From assembly GCA_003104905.1 (NCBI GenBank), contig PQAS01000058.1, positions 1 to 64,000 of the forward strand: a stretch of DNA of 64,000 bases. The letters run 5' to 3'. The translations under genes and the position numbers were made by a program. Positions 15,870-24,744 of the stretch are shown in pieces. The stretch's first letter is position 1; each line of letters starts with the position of its first letter. Below the pieces are notes generated by a model. It did no database searches, was not told the DNA's origin, and was given only the letters and a program-made list of their open reading frames with translations. The DNA is from Candidatus Methanoperedentaceae archaeon (GTDB taxonomy: Archaea > Halobacteriota > Methanosarcinia > Methanosarcinales > Methanoperedenaceae).

Positions 15870-16652
15870 TCATTTCAGAAACTCAAGCTCTTTCTTCAGA
15901 TCTGTTATGATCGTGTCAAAAATAGGAACTTCCTTCATCAATCTTCCCAGACCCTTTTCCCAGAAATCTCTCGCCTCATTAAGCTTTTCTTCCTCAAAAA
16001 ACATTTCATAGTTCGGCTTGATATTCTTGAATTTGCATTTTTCCTTGAAAAGATCCTTGATCACATCCTTATCAAATTTGTTACTGGTCAGGAGCATCCA
16101 GACGTCAAAGTAATCCCTGCTTTTGCCTCGCTGTATAATTGAACGAAGTTTTTCAAGCAAAATCTCATCCAGAGAATAAACAAGGATTGTAAAGCCTATA
16201 CTGTCAGAATAACCATCAGTTATTTCAATTTTTAAAAGTTTAGTGACCAGCATCTCTTTCAGGCTTATATCCATTCTGATAACATTCTTGCCAAGTGATC
16301 CTGTGAATTGTATTGATACTATAGCATGATCTGGATTTGAATGAAAACTTGAAATATTGAAATTCATTCCTGTCTTTTCATTGAGCAAGTTCAGACAGTC
16401 TCTGAGCATCGGTTCAATTTCTTCCTGGGTGATTTCTGTCACAAGTGTGAAATCCAGATCTTCTGACAACCTCCAGAATTTCGGAAAATACACTTTGCTC
16501 AATGCCGTTCCCCCCTTGAACCCCAGAACATCTTTAAGTTTGGAATTATATACTCCATAAAGCATCCAGGTCAGAGCATAGTCCTTTTCCATGACCCCTG
16601 CCGGGAATCCTTTATTCCTTGCTACTTTCTTTACTTCATCAGCTGTTATCAA
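15870..16652 (-). CDS. abiEii: AbiEii-type nucleotidyltransferase toxin
   Basis: 260 aa starting with TTG at 16652, which overlaps the antitoxin stop (TTGA). Diagnostic motifs are 'LGFKGGTALSKVYF' (the KGGTAL loop) and 'RLSEDLDFTLV' (SxDLDF), then 'SLDEILLEKLRSIIQRGKSRDYFDVWML', a strongly conserved helix of the family (cited in parts: EILLEKLRSI and RDYFDVW). AbiEii toxins are nucleotidyltransferases that cause abortive infection or bacteriostasis and are countered by AbiEi. It forms an operon with the gene at 16649-17470, giving a complete AbiE type IV system on the element. Confidence 0.87.
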   Translation of the reverse strand: MITADEVKKVARNKGFPAGVMEKDYALTWMLYGVYNSKLKDVLGFKGGTALSKVYFPKFWRLSEDLDFTLVTEITQEEIEPMLRDCLNLLNEKTGMNFNISSFHSNPDHAIVSIQFTGSLGKNVIRMDISLKEMLVTKLLKIEITDGYSDSIGFTILVYSLDEILLEKLRSIIQRGKSRDYFDVWMLLTSNKFDKDVIKDLFKEKCKFKNIKPNYEMFFEEEKLNEARDFWEKGLGRLMKEVPIFDTIITDLKKELEFLK

Positions 16653-17470
16653 AACTCTTCACCTATTTTTCTGTTTATTAACAGCTTCCATTTTTCATTA
16701 TATTTTCCCTTTCTTGATTTTATAGAAGGGTCAAGAACTGAATACCCTTTTGAAATATTTTCCAGCATCGTTTTCTTAAAATCTTCATCAAGTTTTAGGT
16801 CCAGGATCTCTGACAAATATCCAAGTCTTTTCAGTATTGTTGCATTTCCCATCTTTTTTGCATGATCAACTATCTTTTCAAAAAATAGACCTTCAGCTTT
16901 CAAAGCCTTTGCGACTTCAGTTATATCGCCGCAATACTCAGGATGGTCGAGGCAGTCTGCTATGGTTTTTTCCTTCTCTGATATGAAGATGTTTTTTCCT
17001 GCAATGTTCACAGCAGTATAACCAAAAAACTTCTTTCTGGATAAAGTTACAAAAAGATACTCCACATCCAGTATTTTCCTGTTGCTCCTTCTCTTTGTGG
17101 TTGCAATGAATACAGAAAAAGGTATCTGCTCTGTCAGATGATAGTAATTCAATGCGCTCCAGAATGCAATATAATAAGGTTCAATAAGCTTTGATCCGAT
17201 AACGAATTCATGTTCCGTATATTTCGGTTTAACCCCTGCGGATAAAGGCATTATAAGGTATTTTCCAGCTTCTATTTTTTCAATCCACTTTTTAGCCTTA
17301 AGATTGCTTATTATTTTTCTGGTCTGAACACAGGATCTTTTAAGAACATCAGTCGCATCTCTTATCGTAAAAATTTCCCTTCCTTCTTCGGACAGCTTCG
17401 AAAGCAGATATGATTCTGTCTTTGAAATGCCTTTTCTATTCTCTGTAAGATATATCCCTGATTTAATCAC
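16649..17470 (-). CDS. abiEi: AbiEi-type antitoxin
   Basis: 273 aa, GTG start at 17470. N-terminal winged helix ('ESYLLSKLSEEGREIFTIRD', 'VQTRKIISNLKAKKWIEKIE', 'GKYLIMPL') followed by the AbiEi C-terminal domain: 'YYIAFWSALNYYHLTEQIP', 'VFIATTKRRSN', 'VEYLFVTLSRKKFFGY' and 'EKTIADCLDHPEYCGDI'. These are standard landmarks of the family. AbiEi represses its own promoter and neutralises the toxin. A TATA-like TATAAG about 30 bp upstream with almost no leader suggests leaderless translation. Confidence 0.86.
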   Translation of the reverse strand: MIKSGIYLTENRKGISKTESYLLSKLSEEGREIFTIRDATDVLKRSCVQTRKIISNLKAKKWIEKIEAGKYLIMPLSAGVKPKYTEHEFVIGSKLIEPYYIAFWSALNYYHLTEQIPFSVFIATTKRRSNRKILDVEYLFVTLSRKKFFGYTAVNIAGKNIFISEKEKTIADCLDHPEYCGDITEVAKALKAEGLFFEKIVDHAKKMGNATILKRLGYLSEILDLKLDEDFKKTMLENISKGYSVLDPSIKSRKGKYNEKWKLLINRKIGEEF

Positions 17471-17600
17471 AAATATTACAATGATTATAGATGCTTATAA
17501 ACTTAACTGCGATCTGGTGACTGTAATCAAATGCATGGTTCCTTAACACACTTGCTTCTCCTAATTCTTTGCGTTTTAATACGTACGTTTCATAATACAT
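17463..17600 (-). pseudogene. remnant of a ribbon-helix-helix gene
   Basis: From the ATG-like position at 17600 the peptide reads MYYETYVLKRKELGEASVLR NHAF in two parts, closely matching the start region of the intact gene at 51865-52116 (MYYNTYTMKRKEMSEASVRR NYAF). The ATG used by the intact copy is TTA here and the rest of the protein does not match. It carries the same upstream operator motif. It is probably a duplicated and decayed copy. Confidence 0.55.
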
Positions 17601-17650
17601 AAAATATTTATACCTTAATAACATATCTTTGTATGTACGTATTATAATAT
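17587..17650. promoter_or_regulatory. two divergent copies of the element operator
   Basis: GTTTCATAATAC at 17587-17598 and GTATTATAATAT at 17639-17650, each within a wider TACGTA-containing block, match the palindrome at 52124-52135. They lie back to back around 17.6 kb, one facing the decayed ribbon-helix-helix gene and one facing the ERCC4/PrimPol operon. This could place replication genes under the element's regulator. Confidence 0.5.
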
Positions 17651-17903
17651 GTAGGTGATATGATTGATAGACAAAATGCAAAGCGGTTTTGAAGAGAATG
17701 AAAGTGCACTTCTCTGTACGACTATAGAGAATAGAAAAGCGGCAGAGGTTAACGCACAGAAGAAATGACAATAACAAAGTTCCCTGCACATACTGTTTAT
17801 ATCGGCCATAACGGCTCAATACCGCCACTGAAACACGAAGATGGGGAGAGATCATATAACTCTATTCTCTCCCCTGCCTCCTATTTACAAGGAGGGAATT
17901 AAG

Positions 17904-18272
17904 ATGCTTGAAAAACAGGGCGTTGAAATCGTAATCACCGATCTTGAATTGGGTGATCATATAGTAAACAAGAAGATTGCATTTAAGCGCATAACAATCA
18001 AGGATTTACTAAAATCTATTTTCGAGGAGATTAAACTCTTTGATCAGATAAAACATCTGGCAGCCAGGTACGACCACACGATACTGATAATAGAAGGCGA
18101 AGATCCTTTCTTTTCAGGTCGAACTGTAAATCCGGGATCCATTCAAGGCTTTTTAAGAAAATTAGCGGTTTCTTTCCAGGTTCCAGTTGTCTTTACTTTG
18201 AATGAAGCTGAGACCTCTGAGATAATATCGAGCATAGCCGGAGTAGAACAGCCCGAGCAGATTGGGCACTAA
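17904..18272 (+). CDS. ERCC4-like nuclease domain protein, probably inactive
   Basis: 122 aa from the ATG at 17904, fixed by a strong AAGGAGGG ribosome-binding site at 17890-17897. The sequence follows the XPF/Hef ERCC4 fold: 'GVEIVITDLELGDHIVNKKI', 'FKRITIKDLLKSIFEEIKLF', 'LAARYDHTILIIEGEDPF' and 'IQGFLRKLAVSFQVPVVFTL'. The catalytic ERK motif (usually V-E-R-K-T) reads F-K-R-I-T, and the upstream D-x-R-E aspartate is absent because the protein starts later. It may serve as a DNA-structure-binding subunit instead. The PrimPol gene starts 4 bp after its stop, so a joint replication role is likely. Confidence 0.65.
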   Translation: MLEKQGVEIVITDLELGDHIVNKKIAFKRITIKDLLKSIFEEIKLFDQIKHLAARYDHTILIIEGEDPFFSGRTVNPGSIQGFLRKLAVSFQVPVVFTLNEAETSEIISSIAGVEQPEQIGH

Positions 18273-18275
18273 AAA

Positions 18276-20024
18276 GTGGTGGTCCATGTGGGAATAGAAC
18301 AGTTTAACGAGGCCATCAAGCTCACCAGAAAAGGCTGGGTGATCCATCCGCTTGCAGGCCCAAAGGACAAAGGAAATAGTCCTGGAAAAAGACCTTTATT
18401 AAACAACTGGCAGAAGAGAAAGAAGGCTATGGAAGTCGAATTGAAATACTGGTTTGAGAAAACTGATAATAACGTGGGGCTTGTCCTGGGAAAAGAAAGT
18501 GGCGTTCTTGTAATTGATTTTGATAAACCTGATTGGATCGATGTTCTTTTCCCGCCAGAACAAAAGATACTTGAAAAGACGCTGAGGACAGGAAGGATCG
18601 CAAGCAGAGGTCATGCTTATTTCAGATATACGGATAAAATAAGTGCGCAAAAGCTTCGTGAGTTCGGGATCGAATTACTCACGTCAGGCAATCAGGTAGT
18701 AGTGCCTCCTTCTATCCACAGGGAAGGTCAGCAGTACAAATGGATCTTGCCAGCGGGCGCAGACATTGAAACCTTCGAGCTTCCAGACCTTCCGGATGCG
18801 GTCATTGAGAGATTCATTCTGCTAAAGTCCCTCGAAGCAAAAATGAGGGGCTGCCGCAAATGCTTCAGGTGGATCGTGAACCAGTCAACTGATACAATGC
18901 ACGGCAAAGAGGGGCGCAGGCTGATGCTTGCAACAGCAACGGAATTAAAAGCCCACAATATCACTCTTGATGAATTGAAGCTGTATGCAAAAAAAGTATA
19001 TGTCGATAAATACGATCCGAAGCGCACGGCACAGGAATGGAAGAATGTCGATGAAAGAAAAACCTGGAGATGTGACACAATACAGGAAAATTTCCCTGAA
19101 GTATTAGCGCAGTGCGAGACCTGTACTGGAAAGATCATCGAAAAAGAACATAAGGACAGGGAGACTGCCGGAAAGGCCATGGAAATATTGGAGACAGGCG
19201 ATCCGATAGGATATATACTGGACACCTGGAACATGATACATCTGGGAGACAGGGAGTTAGGCTATATGCTATTATGCAGTTCAGTTTGCAGCAGTATAGC
19301 TGCAAGCGACGGTCTGTCGATAAACATCAGGAGTGCATGGGGATACCATGCATGCATGTCAATGTTGCATCTTATCCCGGAGAAATGGTGGGTAAAGAGA
19401 AGCTTTGGAGATAATGCGATATTTTATTCCAATTCGATCCAGCCGGATATGATCTTCTTTTCTGACGATGAGGAAATGTCAGATGATCTGAGGATGGTAT
19501 TCAGGAAAAGTGTCAGCAATTTTCAGGAACTGACAGAGATTGAGATTGTTAGCGATCATGGAAAAACAGAAATTTTCAAAGTGCTGACTGGACTTACTTG
19601 GTGGCTCTCTGCAATAAAAGATCCTGAAATAGAACAACACTGCCTCAAGATTGTGATAGAAAACACTGATCAGAGGACAAAAGCGATCTCTGAAAGGCTG
19701 CAGAAACGAAGAAAGATTGGCGAGGAAAGGTATCCGGAATACCCGGAAGTTAATATCTGCAGGGCAATATTTGATGAGATCAAATCAAAGAAAGAAAAGG
19801 TTGTTTTTAATTTCGATATCAGGTTTGGAGACCGTATCGGGATCGAATCACAGAACTTCATTTATGAACTCATGCTTGCGACTGCGCTTATTAACAGGTA
19901 TCAGAGGCAGAGAAATGATGAAGGAGCAATAATAGCCGAAAGAAAAGATTTTGATACTGCGGCTCACAACTTTGCGGCCCTCAGCGACATTCAGGTCAGC
20001 AAGCTCACGAAGCCAGAATTTTAG
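18276..20024 (+). CDS. PrimPol-domain DNA primase/polymerase, element replication protein
   Basis: 582 aa, GTG start at 18276. The N-terminal half is a bifunctional primase-polymerase domain: 'LTRKGWVIHPLAGPKDKGNS' with 'GKRPLLNNWQ', 'NVGLVLGKESGVLVIDFDKP' with the catalytic D-F-D at residues 81-83, and 'ASRGHAYFRY' with the conserved histidine. 'LLTSGNQVVVPPSIHREG' is another family landmark. The C-terminal half (from about 200) has 'CETCTGK' and long helical stretches but no Walker A, so a fused helicase is not seen. Such proteins prime and extend DNA on archaeal plasmids and viruses. It is the best candidate replication gene of the element. Confidence 0.85.
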   Translation: MVVHVGIEQFNEAIKLTRKGWVIHPLAGPKDKGNSPGKRPLLNNWQKRKKAMEVELKYWFEKTDNNVGLVLGKESGVLVIDFDKPDWIDVLFPPEQKILEKTLRTGRIASRGHAYFRYTDKISAQKLREFGIELLTSGNQVVVPPSIHREGQQYKWILPAGADIETFELPDLPDAVIERFILLKSLEAKMRGCRKCFRWIVNQSTDTMHGKEGRRLMLATATELKAHNITLDELKLYAKKVYVDKYDPKRTAQEWKNVDERKTWRCDTIQENFPEVLAQCETCTGKIIEKEHKDRETAGKAMEILETGDPIGYILDTWNMIHLGDRELGYMLLCSSVCSSIAASDGLSINIRSAWGYHACMSMLHLIPEKWWVKRSFGDNAIFYSNSIQPDMIFFSDDEEMSDDLRMVFRKSVSNFQELTEIEIVSDHGKTEIFKVLTGLTWWLSAIKDPEIEQHCLKIVIENTDQRTKAISERLQKRRKIGEERYPEYPEVNICRAIFDEIKSKKEKVVFNFDIRFGDRIGIESQNFIYELMLATALINRYQRQRNDEGAIIAERKDFDTAAHNFAALSDIQVSKLTKPEF

Positions 20025-20145
20025 GCGCAATGCCATCTCCTGGCAGAATGATATGTTGAGATAGAAAATAGAAATTTTTAAATATGGATATGGGATTATA
20101 TCGCCCATTAAAACCAAGAGTTAACATTCACAGTTAAAAGGGATC

Positions 20146-20505
20146 ATGAAAATGGCAGGTAAAATGGCAGTTTCAAAAAAGGCTTCGGAAGAAGAGTTAA
20201 GAGAGCTTCTTTCAAAAGAAGATGATAAACTTAAAAAGATCTTGATATTCATGAAGAGTACCATTCAGGAAACAAATTTGCCCTGGATATCATGGAAAAT
20301 GCTGGAAGACAATGCCGGAAAAATATTGGGTAATTCTAGACGTCCCGGGGCTGATCTATGGGCGATCATGCAGCAGCTTACGTATTCGCTTGTGGAAAAA
20401 GAGTTTGAAGTTATAGATCCAGAATTCTATGAATACAAGATTGGGAATACCTGGGTCTATTTCCCGGCAAAAATGATAAAGGGATATTGCGAGAAAGAAG
20501 AATAA
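20146..20505 (+). CDS. hypothetical element protein
   Basis: 119 aa, charged N-terminus (KKASEEELRELLSKEDDKLK) and a compact C-terminal part ('LPWISWKMLEDNAGKILGNS', 'FYEYKIGNTWVYFPAK'). The layout suggests a small winged-helix or clamp-like protein, but no family is recognised. A TATA-like TTTTTAAATATGG at about 20077-20089 lies upstream. It follows the PrimPol gene in the same direction. Confidence 0.55.
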   Translation: MKMAGKMAVSKKASEEELRELLSKEDDKLKKILIFMKSTIQETNLPWISWKMLEDNAGKILGNSRRPGADLWAIMQQLTYSLVEKEFEVIDPEFYEYKIGNTWVYFPAKMIKGYCEKEE

Positions 20506-20755
20506 TTTCAAATTTTTAATATCAGAAGTTAAAGTTGATTTTTAACTCCTGTATTTATTAGCAGCTTGTTGATTTTTAATAAATGCTTATTCTGATTTAT
20601 TATACATGATCCTCAAATTCAGGATTAAATTCTCATTTTAATTACTAATAATTATATTGTCGTAAATATTATATATCGTTAAAGACATCTGGTCATTTTG
20701 AGGGCATGGGAATGACGTCGAGAGGCGTTTTTTCCCTGCCCCGGGGTATGAAAAT

Positions 20756-20938
20756 ATGAATAAAGAAATTACATCAAATAGAATTATGAAACCAGGGAAA
20801 TTAGATAATATTTCCAGAGCGGCCACAGGATATTTTGAGGGATTTTCGAATCCATTTCAAAAAATGAATGATGAATTGAGGGAGCCGCGCTGTCCGATAG
20901 ATGATGTCCTTTGCTGGTTAAATCTGGGAGATTCATGA
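20756..20938 (+). CDS. small hypothetical protein
   Basis: 60 aa. It ends in an acidic helix-like 'CPIDDVLCWLNLGDS'. The stop overlaps the next gene's start (ATGA at 20935-20938), which is a mark of real translation-coupled genes. The function is unknown. Confidence 0.45.
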   Translation: MNKEITSNRIMKPGKLDNISRAATGYFEGFSNPFQKMNDELREPRCPIDDVLCWLNLGDS

Positions 20939-21135
20939 CAGGGCAATGTCATGGTATTCGAGGCTTTCTATGCCAGGCCGTAATAATAGATCTGGATTAT
21001 CTCATAAAGCAGGGGATATTTACGGATGATATTCAGGCTATCCAGTTTGCATTAACACATATCACCATGGAGGAGCGCATAAAGGAGGTGCAGAAGCTCA
21101 GAGCAGTCAGTAAGTGGCAGGAAGAAAATGTGTGA
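20935..21135 (+). CDS. small hypothetical protein coupled to the previous gene
   Basis: 66 aa from the ATG at 20935. The centre reads 'VIIDLDYLIKQGIFTDDIQA' then 'IQFALTHITMEERIKEVQKL', which is similar in style to ribbon-helix-helix or VapB-like antitoxins. The partner at 20756 would then be its operon mate. Family assignment is not firm. Confidence 0.45.
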   Translation: MTGQCHGIRGFLCQAVIIDLDYLIKQGIFTDDIQAIQFALTHITMEERIKEVQKLRAVSKWQEENV

Positions 21136-21464
21136 TCTTCACAGGATTTACTGTCAATAACCTTGCCCTAGAATTGATAAAGGTTCACTGTTCGGATTGC
21201 TTCGCAAACAAGTAGACAAATCCGAACGAACCATTATCTGGCCGCTTTTCCATACGTCAGAGTGTGTACAAAATCAAGATTTTGCAGAATTTGGAAGCTT
21301 AATTTTTTGTTTAATAAATATGACTTTTTTTCTACTTTTCACACAGTCTGACTTATACAGATCTCTTCAAAGACATCTGAATAAATTCAAAGGCATCAGG
21401 AGGATGGCCTGATTAAATATCATATCGTTTTTATTGAACAAAACATCTTGTATTGTATTCGATA
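21136..21464. other. non-coding interval
   Basis: AT-rich with no supported gene. Short open frames here lack ribosome-binding sites and protein-like composition. It separates the replication-side gene cluster from the convergent STAND ATPase gene. Confidence 0.5.
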
Positions 21465-24400
21465 TTAGCTGCGGTGCAATGCTGCCTCAATCTGTTCCAC
21501 TACTGTGTGTTGGGGTGATCCATCTCCTAGTTCACGCTCACGTGCGATTCTTTCAGCTTCTTTTAGTAGAATATTCTCAGGGATCGGTGATATAGTGTTA
21601 TTCCTCGGCAAATCCATATCATTGGTGTCAGTGATCCACCAATCGCGCAATGCCCTCAGCATTTTCTTTCCTTCCATTCCGCGCTCCATACAATAAGGAA
21701 TGATTGACCGTAGTTCTGTGCAAGTAGGGTCACCCGACAACACTTCATCAAACAGAAAACGGTTATAGCTCATGGCATATAAAAGAGCATGCTGATAGTA
21801 ACGTAGGGCAGTGTAGAAACCACTTCCCCATTCGGTGATATGGCTGTCCCAAGCAATGTGTCCCTGCGTCAACCGTAGCGAAGCAAGATGGTCATTATAT
21901 TCATGCTTATAGGCCAATTTTTCAGCTTCATTTAATAGTGATTGGAGGTTTTTGTAATTACCTTGAGCATATTGAATGCGTACTAAACCCGTTAAGGAAC
22001 CACACTCAAAATAGTATCGCCCATATGTACGCAAAGCTAACGCTTGCTCATAAAACTGCGAAGCCTCCATGAGTGCTCCTTTGATTTCGTTTGCCATGCC
22101 TAACCAAAAACCCCATTCCAAGATGTGAATTGGGTCTGGTCCTATTGAGCTTAAACCTAGTGCCCTCTTAAAACATTTTTCGGCTTGCTCGATTTCTCCT
22201 GCTTGTAACAATGTCATGCCCCAAAATCCTAAGAAATATGCTAAATCATTATTAAAATCTGATCCCTTTTGTTCGAATTCTATTATCTTTTTTTGGAAGA
22301 AGTCGTCAACTTCTTTCTTATTCTTTATTTGCATACCGATAGCGAGGAAATGATCGCGAGAAGAAGGATTTTTTTTTCTGTTGGATAGTTCTGCTTCGAG
22401 TTTAATTAATTCCATGAATTTCTTTTCAACTTCTTGATATCGACCCATCCAGACCAAAGCAACTGGATAGCCAGCAAAGGAAGCTCCGGTCCTTAGCATT
22501 TTGTAGAAAGGATATTCTCTGTATCTTTCCGCAAGTCCAAGTCCCTTTTGATATTGAAGCCAGTATTCAGACCACCTTCCTTGTAATGCATAGATTCGTT
22601 TTAGGCCGTGGATGCCCCTTATGATCTTATGGATATCTTCGAGTCCATAGATTTCCTTAATGAGTTCACAAACCCGTAGAGCATCTTGTGCCGTTTCCTC
22701 TGCTTGATTCCAGTTGGGAGGACTCGTTCTGATATATGAACCAGACATCAGTTGAAGGGCTGTGACCTTCTCAGAGTCATCATCTGTTAAAAACTCAAGG
22801 CTTTTTCTCAGGACATCATGCGCTTTTTGCCACCCATCATGCTGAGTTGTTCGCTCCGGTCTTTCCAATATTTCCCCCCATTTGCATAATGCATAGCCCT
22901 TCAATTTGGTTTCACTCTGATCATTTTCACTAATATCTTTGTAGAGTTGTTCTGCATCAGTTAATCGCGCCTCTAAGTGTGCTAGTCGTGCATTATAGTA
23001 TTTTCGCCACATCTGACTATTCTTGCGTTCTAGCGAATAGGTATTCACATCACTTATCAAAGCTCTCAAACGACTAACTAGCCCATATCGTGCTAAATCC
23101 TCTGCCATTTCATTGAATAGTTGCATACCCATTTTCTCATCAGTACGCATTAGATGATACAGTTGTTCTAGTCTCAGACTTTCAGCATTCTCACCACTAT
23201 CTTTTGCCAATTGCGCTTTGTAGTACTCTGCTGCAAGCCTATTCAGAGTGTGAAAGCGCTCCGGAGTACGCATGTACAATGACTCGTTAATCATTTCGCG
23301 CATTGTGTCATGAACAGATAGGAATATCTCATGACTAGAACGAATGAACGGCCATCGCCGCAACTCATCATACACCATATCGGCATCCTCCACAGAAAGT
23401 GCACCTAATGAATCTGCATTAAAATAGCGTAGCACTGCCGCAACTTCAAAGGATGGCTTCATCTCGTTTGGCACACCTTCCAACAACCTATCTGCTAGTT
23501 CAGCCACTACCTGTGGCTGGACTGCCTTAAAGTCTTCATTGGCCTTTGGGTATCTTACCCATAACTTTATAACAGTCGTAGCCACCATGGGCAGACCACG
23601 GGAAAACTGAACAATCGCTTCCACTTGACTGGGGTTAGGTTTGCCACCTTGGATGAGGGCGTAGTAGCGAAATACCAGCTTGCGCAAATCATCTGGCTCC
23701 ATCTCTTCCATTTCGATGATTTCTGCCTTCATCATCCAACCTGGCCAGGCACGATCCCATTCCGGTATCGCCCGCCCTGCGATGACCAAAACCATGTTTT
23801 CAGGCAAATGTTTCCCTATGTCGCATAACCAACCACTAAGTGTCTTTATTTGTTCGAATGTGTCCAACATTAGCACTATTCTGTGTTTTTGGGCTACCTG
23901 TGCAATATCACTCAAGAAGTCATCCGTGAGTTTCTTTGGGTCGATGTACAGGTCAATATCAGATTTTGAGAGAAAACTTTTAAGGAAATCCCTAAACTCT
24001 TCAGCACTAGTTCCGATTATTGCTCCAGCCAGTGCTCCTACCACAGTGCCGAAACCAGGCACTACTGAGCCCGCAGCTGCACCGATGGCAGCACCTGTGG
24101 TAGCTTCTGTTGCTTTAACAGCAACTCTACCAGCAAAGTCGGCTGCTTTTCCATGTTTCTCTAATTCCTTAAGCTTTTGTGCATCCACTCTTGATACAAT
24201 TGCTTTATAATGCCTGATGGTACCTTCGAATTTCTTTAGTTCAATGCCATCAGCTTTTAGGTCGTTAACCCAATTGGAAAGAATACTAGCCTCCGATTTG
24301 GCGTCCTCACATGAAGTTAAAGCAATAGGAATATGTATCTTTTTGCAGTGCAATCGATACATTTTTAACAAACTCGATTTGCCTATAGCGCCTATTCCAT

Positions 24401-24563
24401 GAATTAAAATGAGGTTTTTTGATAAAGATATATTATTTACCAAATCTCCAAAAACTTGTTTGGCATGTTCAGCATCGGTAAAAAACTGTTCAAGTTCAGT
24501 ATCTTCTTTATATATTTTTGTGGAGTGATGATTACCCTTTATTTTACGTTGAAAGTCGCTCAT
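21465..24563 (-). CDS. STAND-type NTPase with glycine-zipper insert and TPR-like C-terminus
   Basis: 1032 aa. NTPase core: Walker A 'LILIHGIGAIGKSSLLK' (56-64), Walker B 'RIVLMLDTFEQ' (about 230-237) and a sensor-like 'VLVIAGRAIPEWD'. A winged-helix-like region follows ('YNADSLGALS' region to 'HDTMREMINESLYM'). Residues from about 430 are helical repeats resembling TPRs ('LGLSSIGPDPIHILEWGFWL', 'EQALALRTYGRYYFECGSL'). Unusually, residues 155-184, inside the NTPase domain, are a glycine zipper (GAAIGAAAGSVV, GALAGAIIG) able to insert into a membrane. STAND proteins are signal-triggered switches, and many prokaryotic ones are antiphage sensors. A defence role with a membrane-active effector is inferred, not shown. 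Confidence 0.75.
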   Translation of the reverse strand: MSDFQRKIKGNHHSTKIYKEDTELEQFFTDAEHAKQVFGDLVNNISLSKNLILIHGIGAIGKSSLLKMYRLHCKKIHIPIALTSCEDAKSEASILSNWVNDLKADGIELKKFEGTIRHYKAIVSRVDAQKLKELEKHGKAADFAGRVAVKATEATTGAAIGAAAGSVVPGFGTVVGALAGAIIGTSAEEFRDFLKSFLSKSDIDLYIDPKKLTDDFLSDIAQVAQKHRIVLMLDTFEQIKTLSGWLCDIGKHLPENMVLVIAGRAIPEWDRAWPGWMMKAEIIEMEEMEPDDLRKLVFRYYALIQGGKPNPSQVEAIVQFSRGLPMVATTVIKLWVRYPKANEDFKAVQPQVVAELADRLLEGVPNEMKPSFEVAAVLRYFNADSLGALSVEDADMVYDELRRWPFIRSSHEIFLSVHDTMREMINESLYMRTPERFHTLNRLAAEYYKAQLAKDSGENAESLRLEQLYHLMRTDEKMGMQLFNEMAEDLARYGLVSRLRALISDVNTYSLERKNSQMWRKYYNARLAHLEARLTDAEQLYKDISENDQSETKLKGYALCKWGEILERPERTTQHDGWQKAHDVLRKSLEFLTDDDSEKVTALQLMSGSYIRTSPPNWNQAEETAQDALRVCELIKEIYGLEDIHKIIRGIHGLKRIYALQGRWSEYWLQYQKGLGLAERYREYPFYKMLRTGASFAGYPVALVWMGRYQEVEKKFMELIKLEAELSNRKKNPSSRDHFLAIGMQIKNKKEVDDFFQKKIIEFEQKGSDFNNDLAYFLGFWGMTLLQAGEIEQAEKCFKRALGLSSIGPDPIHILEWGFWLGMANEIKGALMEASQFYEQALALRTYGRYYFECGSLTGLVRIQYAQGNYKNLQSLLNEAEKLAYKHEYNDHLASLRLTQGHIAWDSHITEWGSGFYTALRYYQHALLYAMSYNRFLFDEVLSGDPTCTELRSIIPYCMERGMEGKKMLRALRDWWITDTNDMDLPRNNTISPIPENILLKEAERIARERELGDGSPQHTVVEQIEAALHRS

Positions 24564-24744
24564 GATTTCACTTAATTTCAGTCACACATTTACCAATAAC
24601 TTCAAGACTTCAAATAGCTTTTCTAGCAATACTATACTATTTCTGATGATAGACACAATATGTATATAATAATATAAAAATAAATAAGTAGAATGGCAAA
24701 ATATTTATTTCACATAGTAAACAGGACATATGCTCTTAGCCTTC

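Noticed and set aside
17463-17855. 130-codon minus-strand frame taken as an intact gene
   Set aside because: Only its last third resembles a real protein (decayed ribbon-helix-helix start). The remainder covers operator and promoter DNA.
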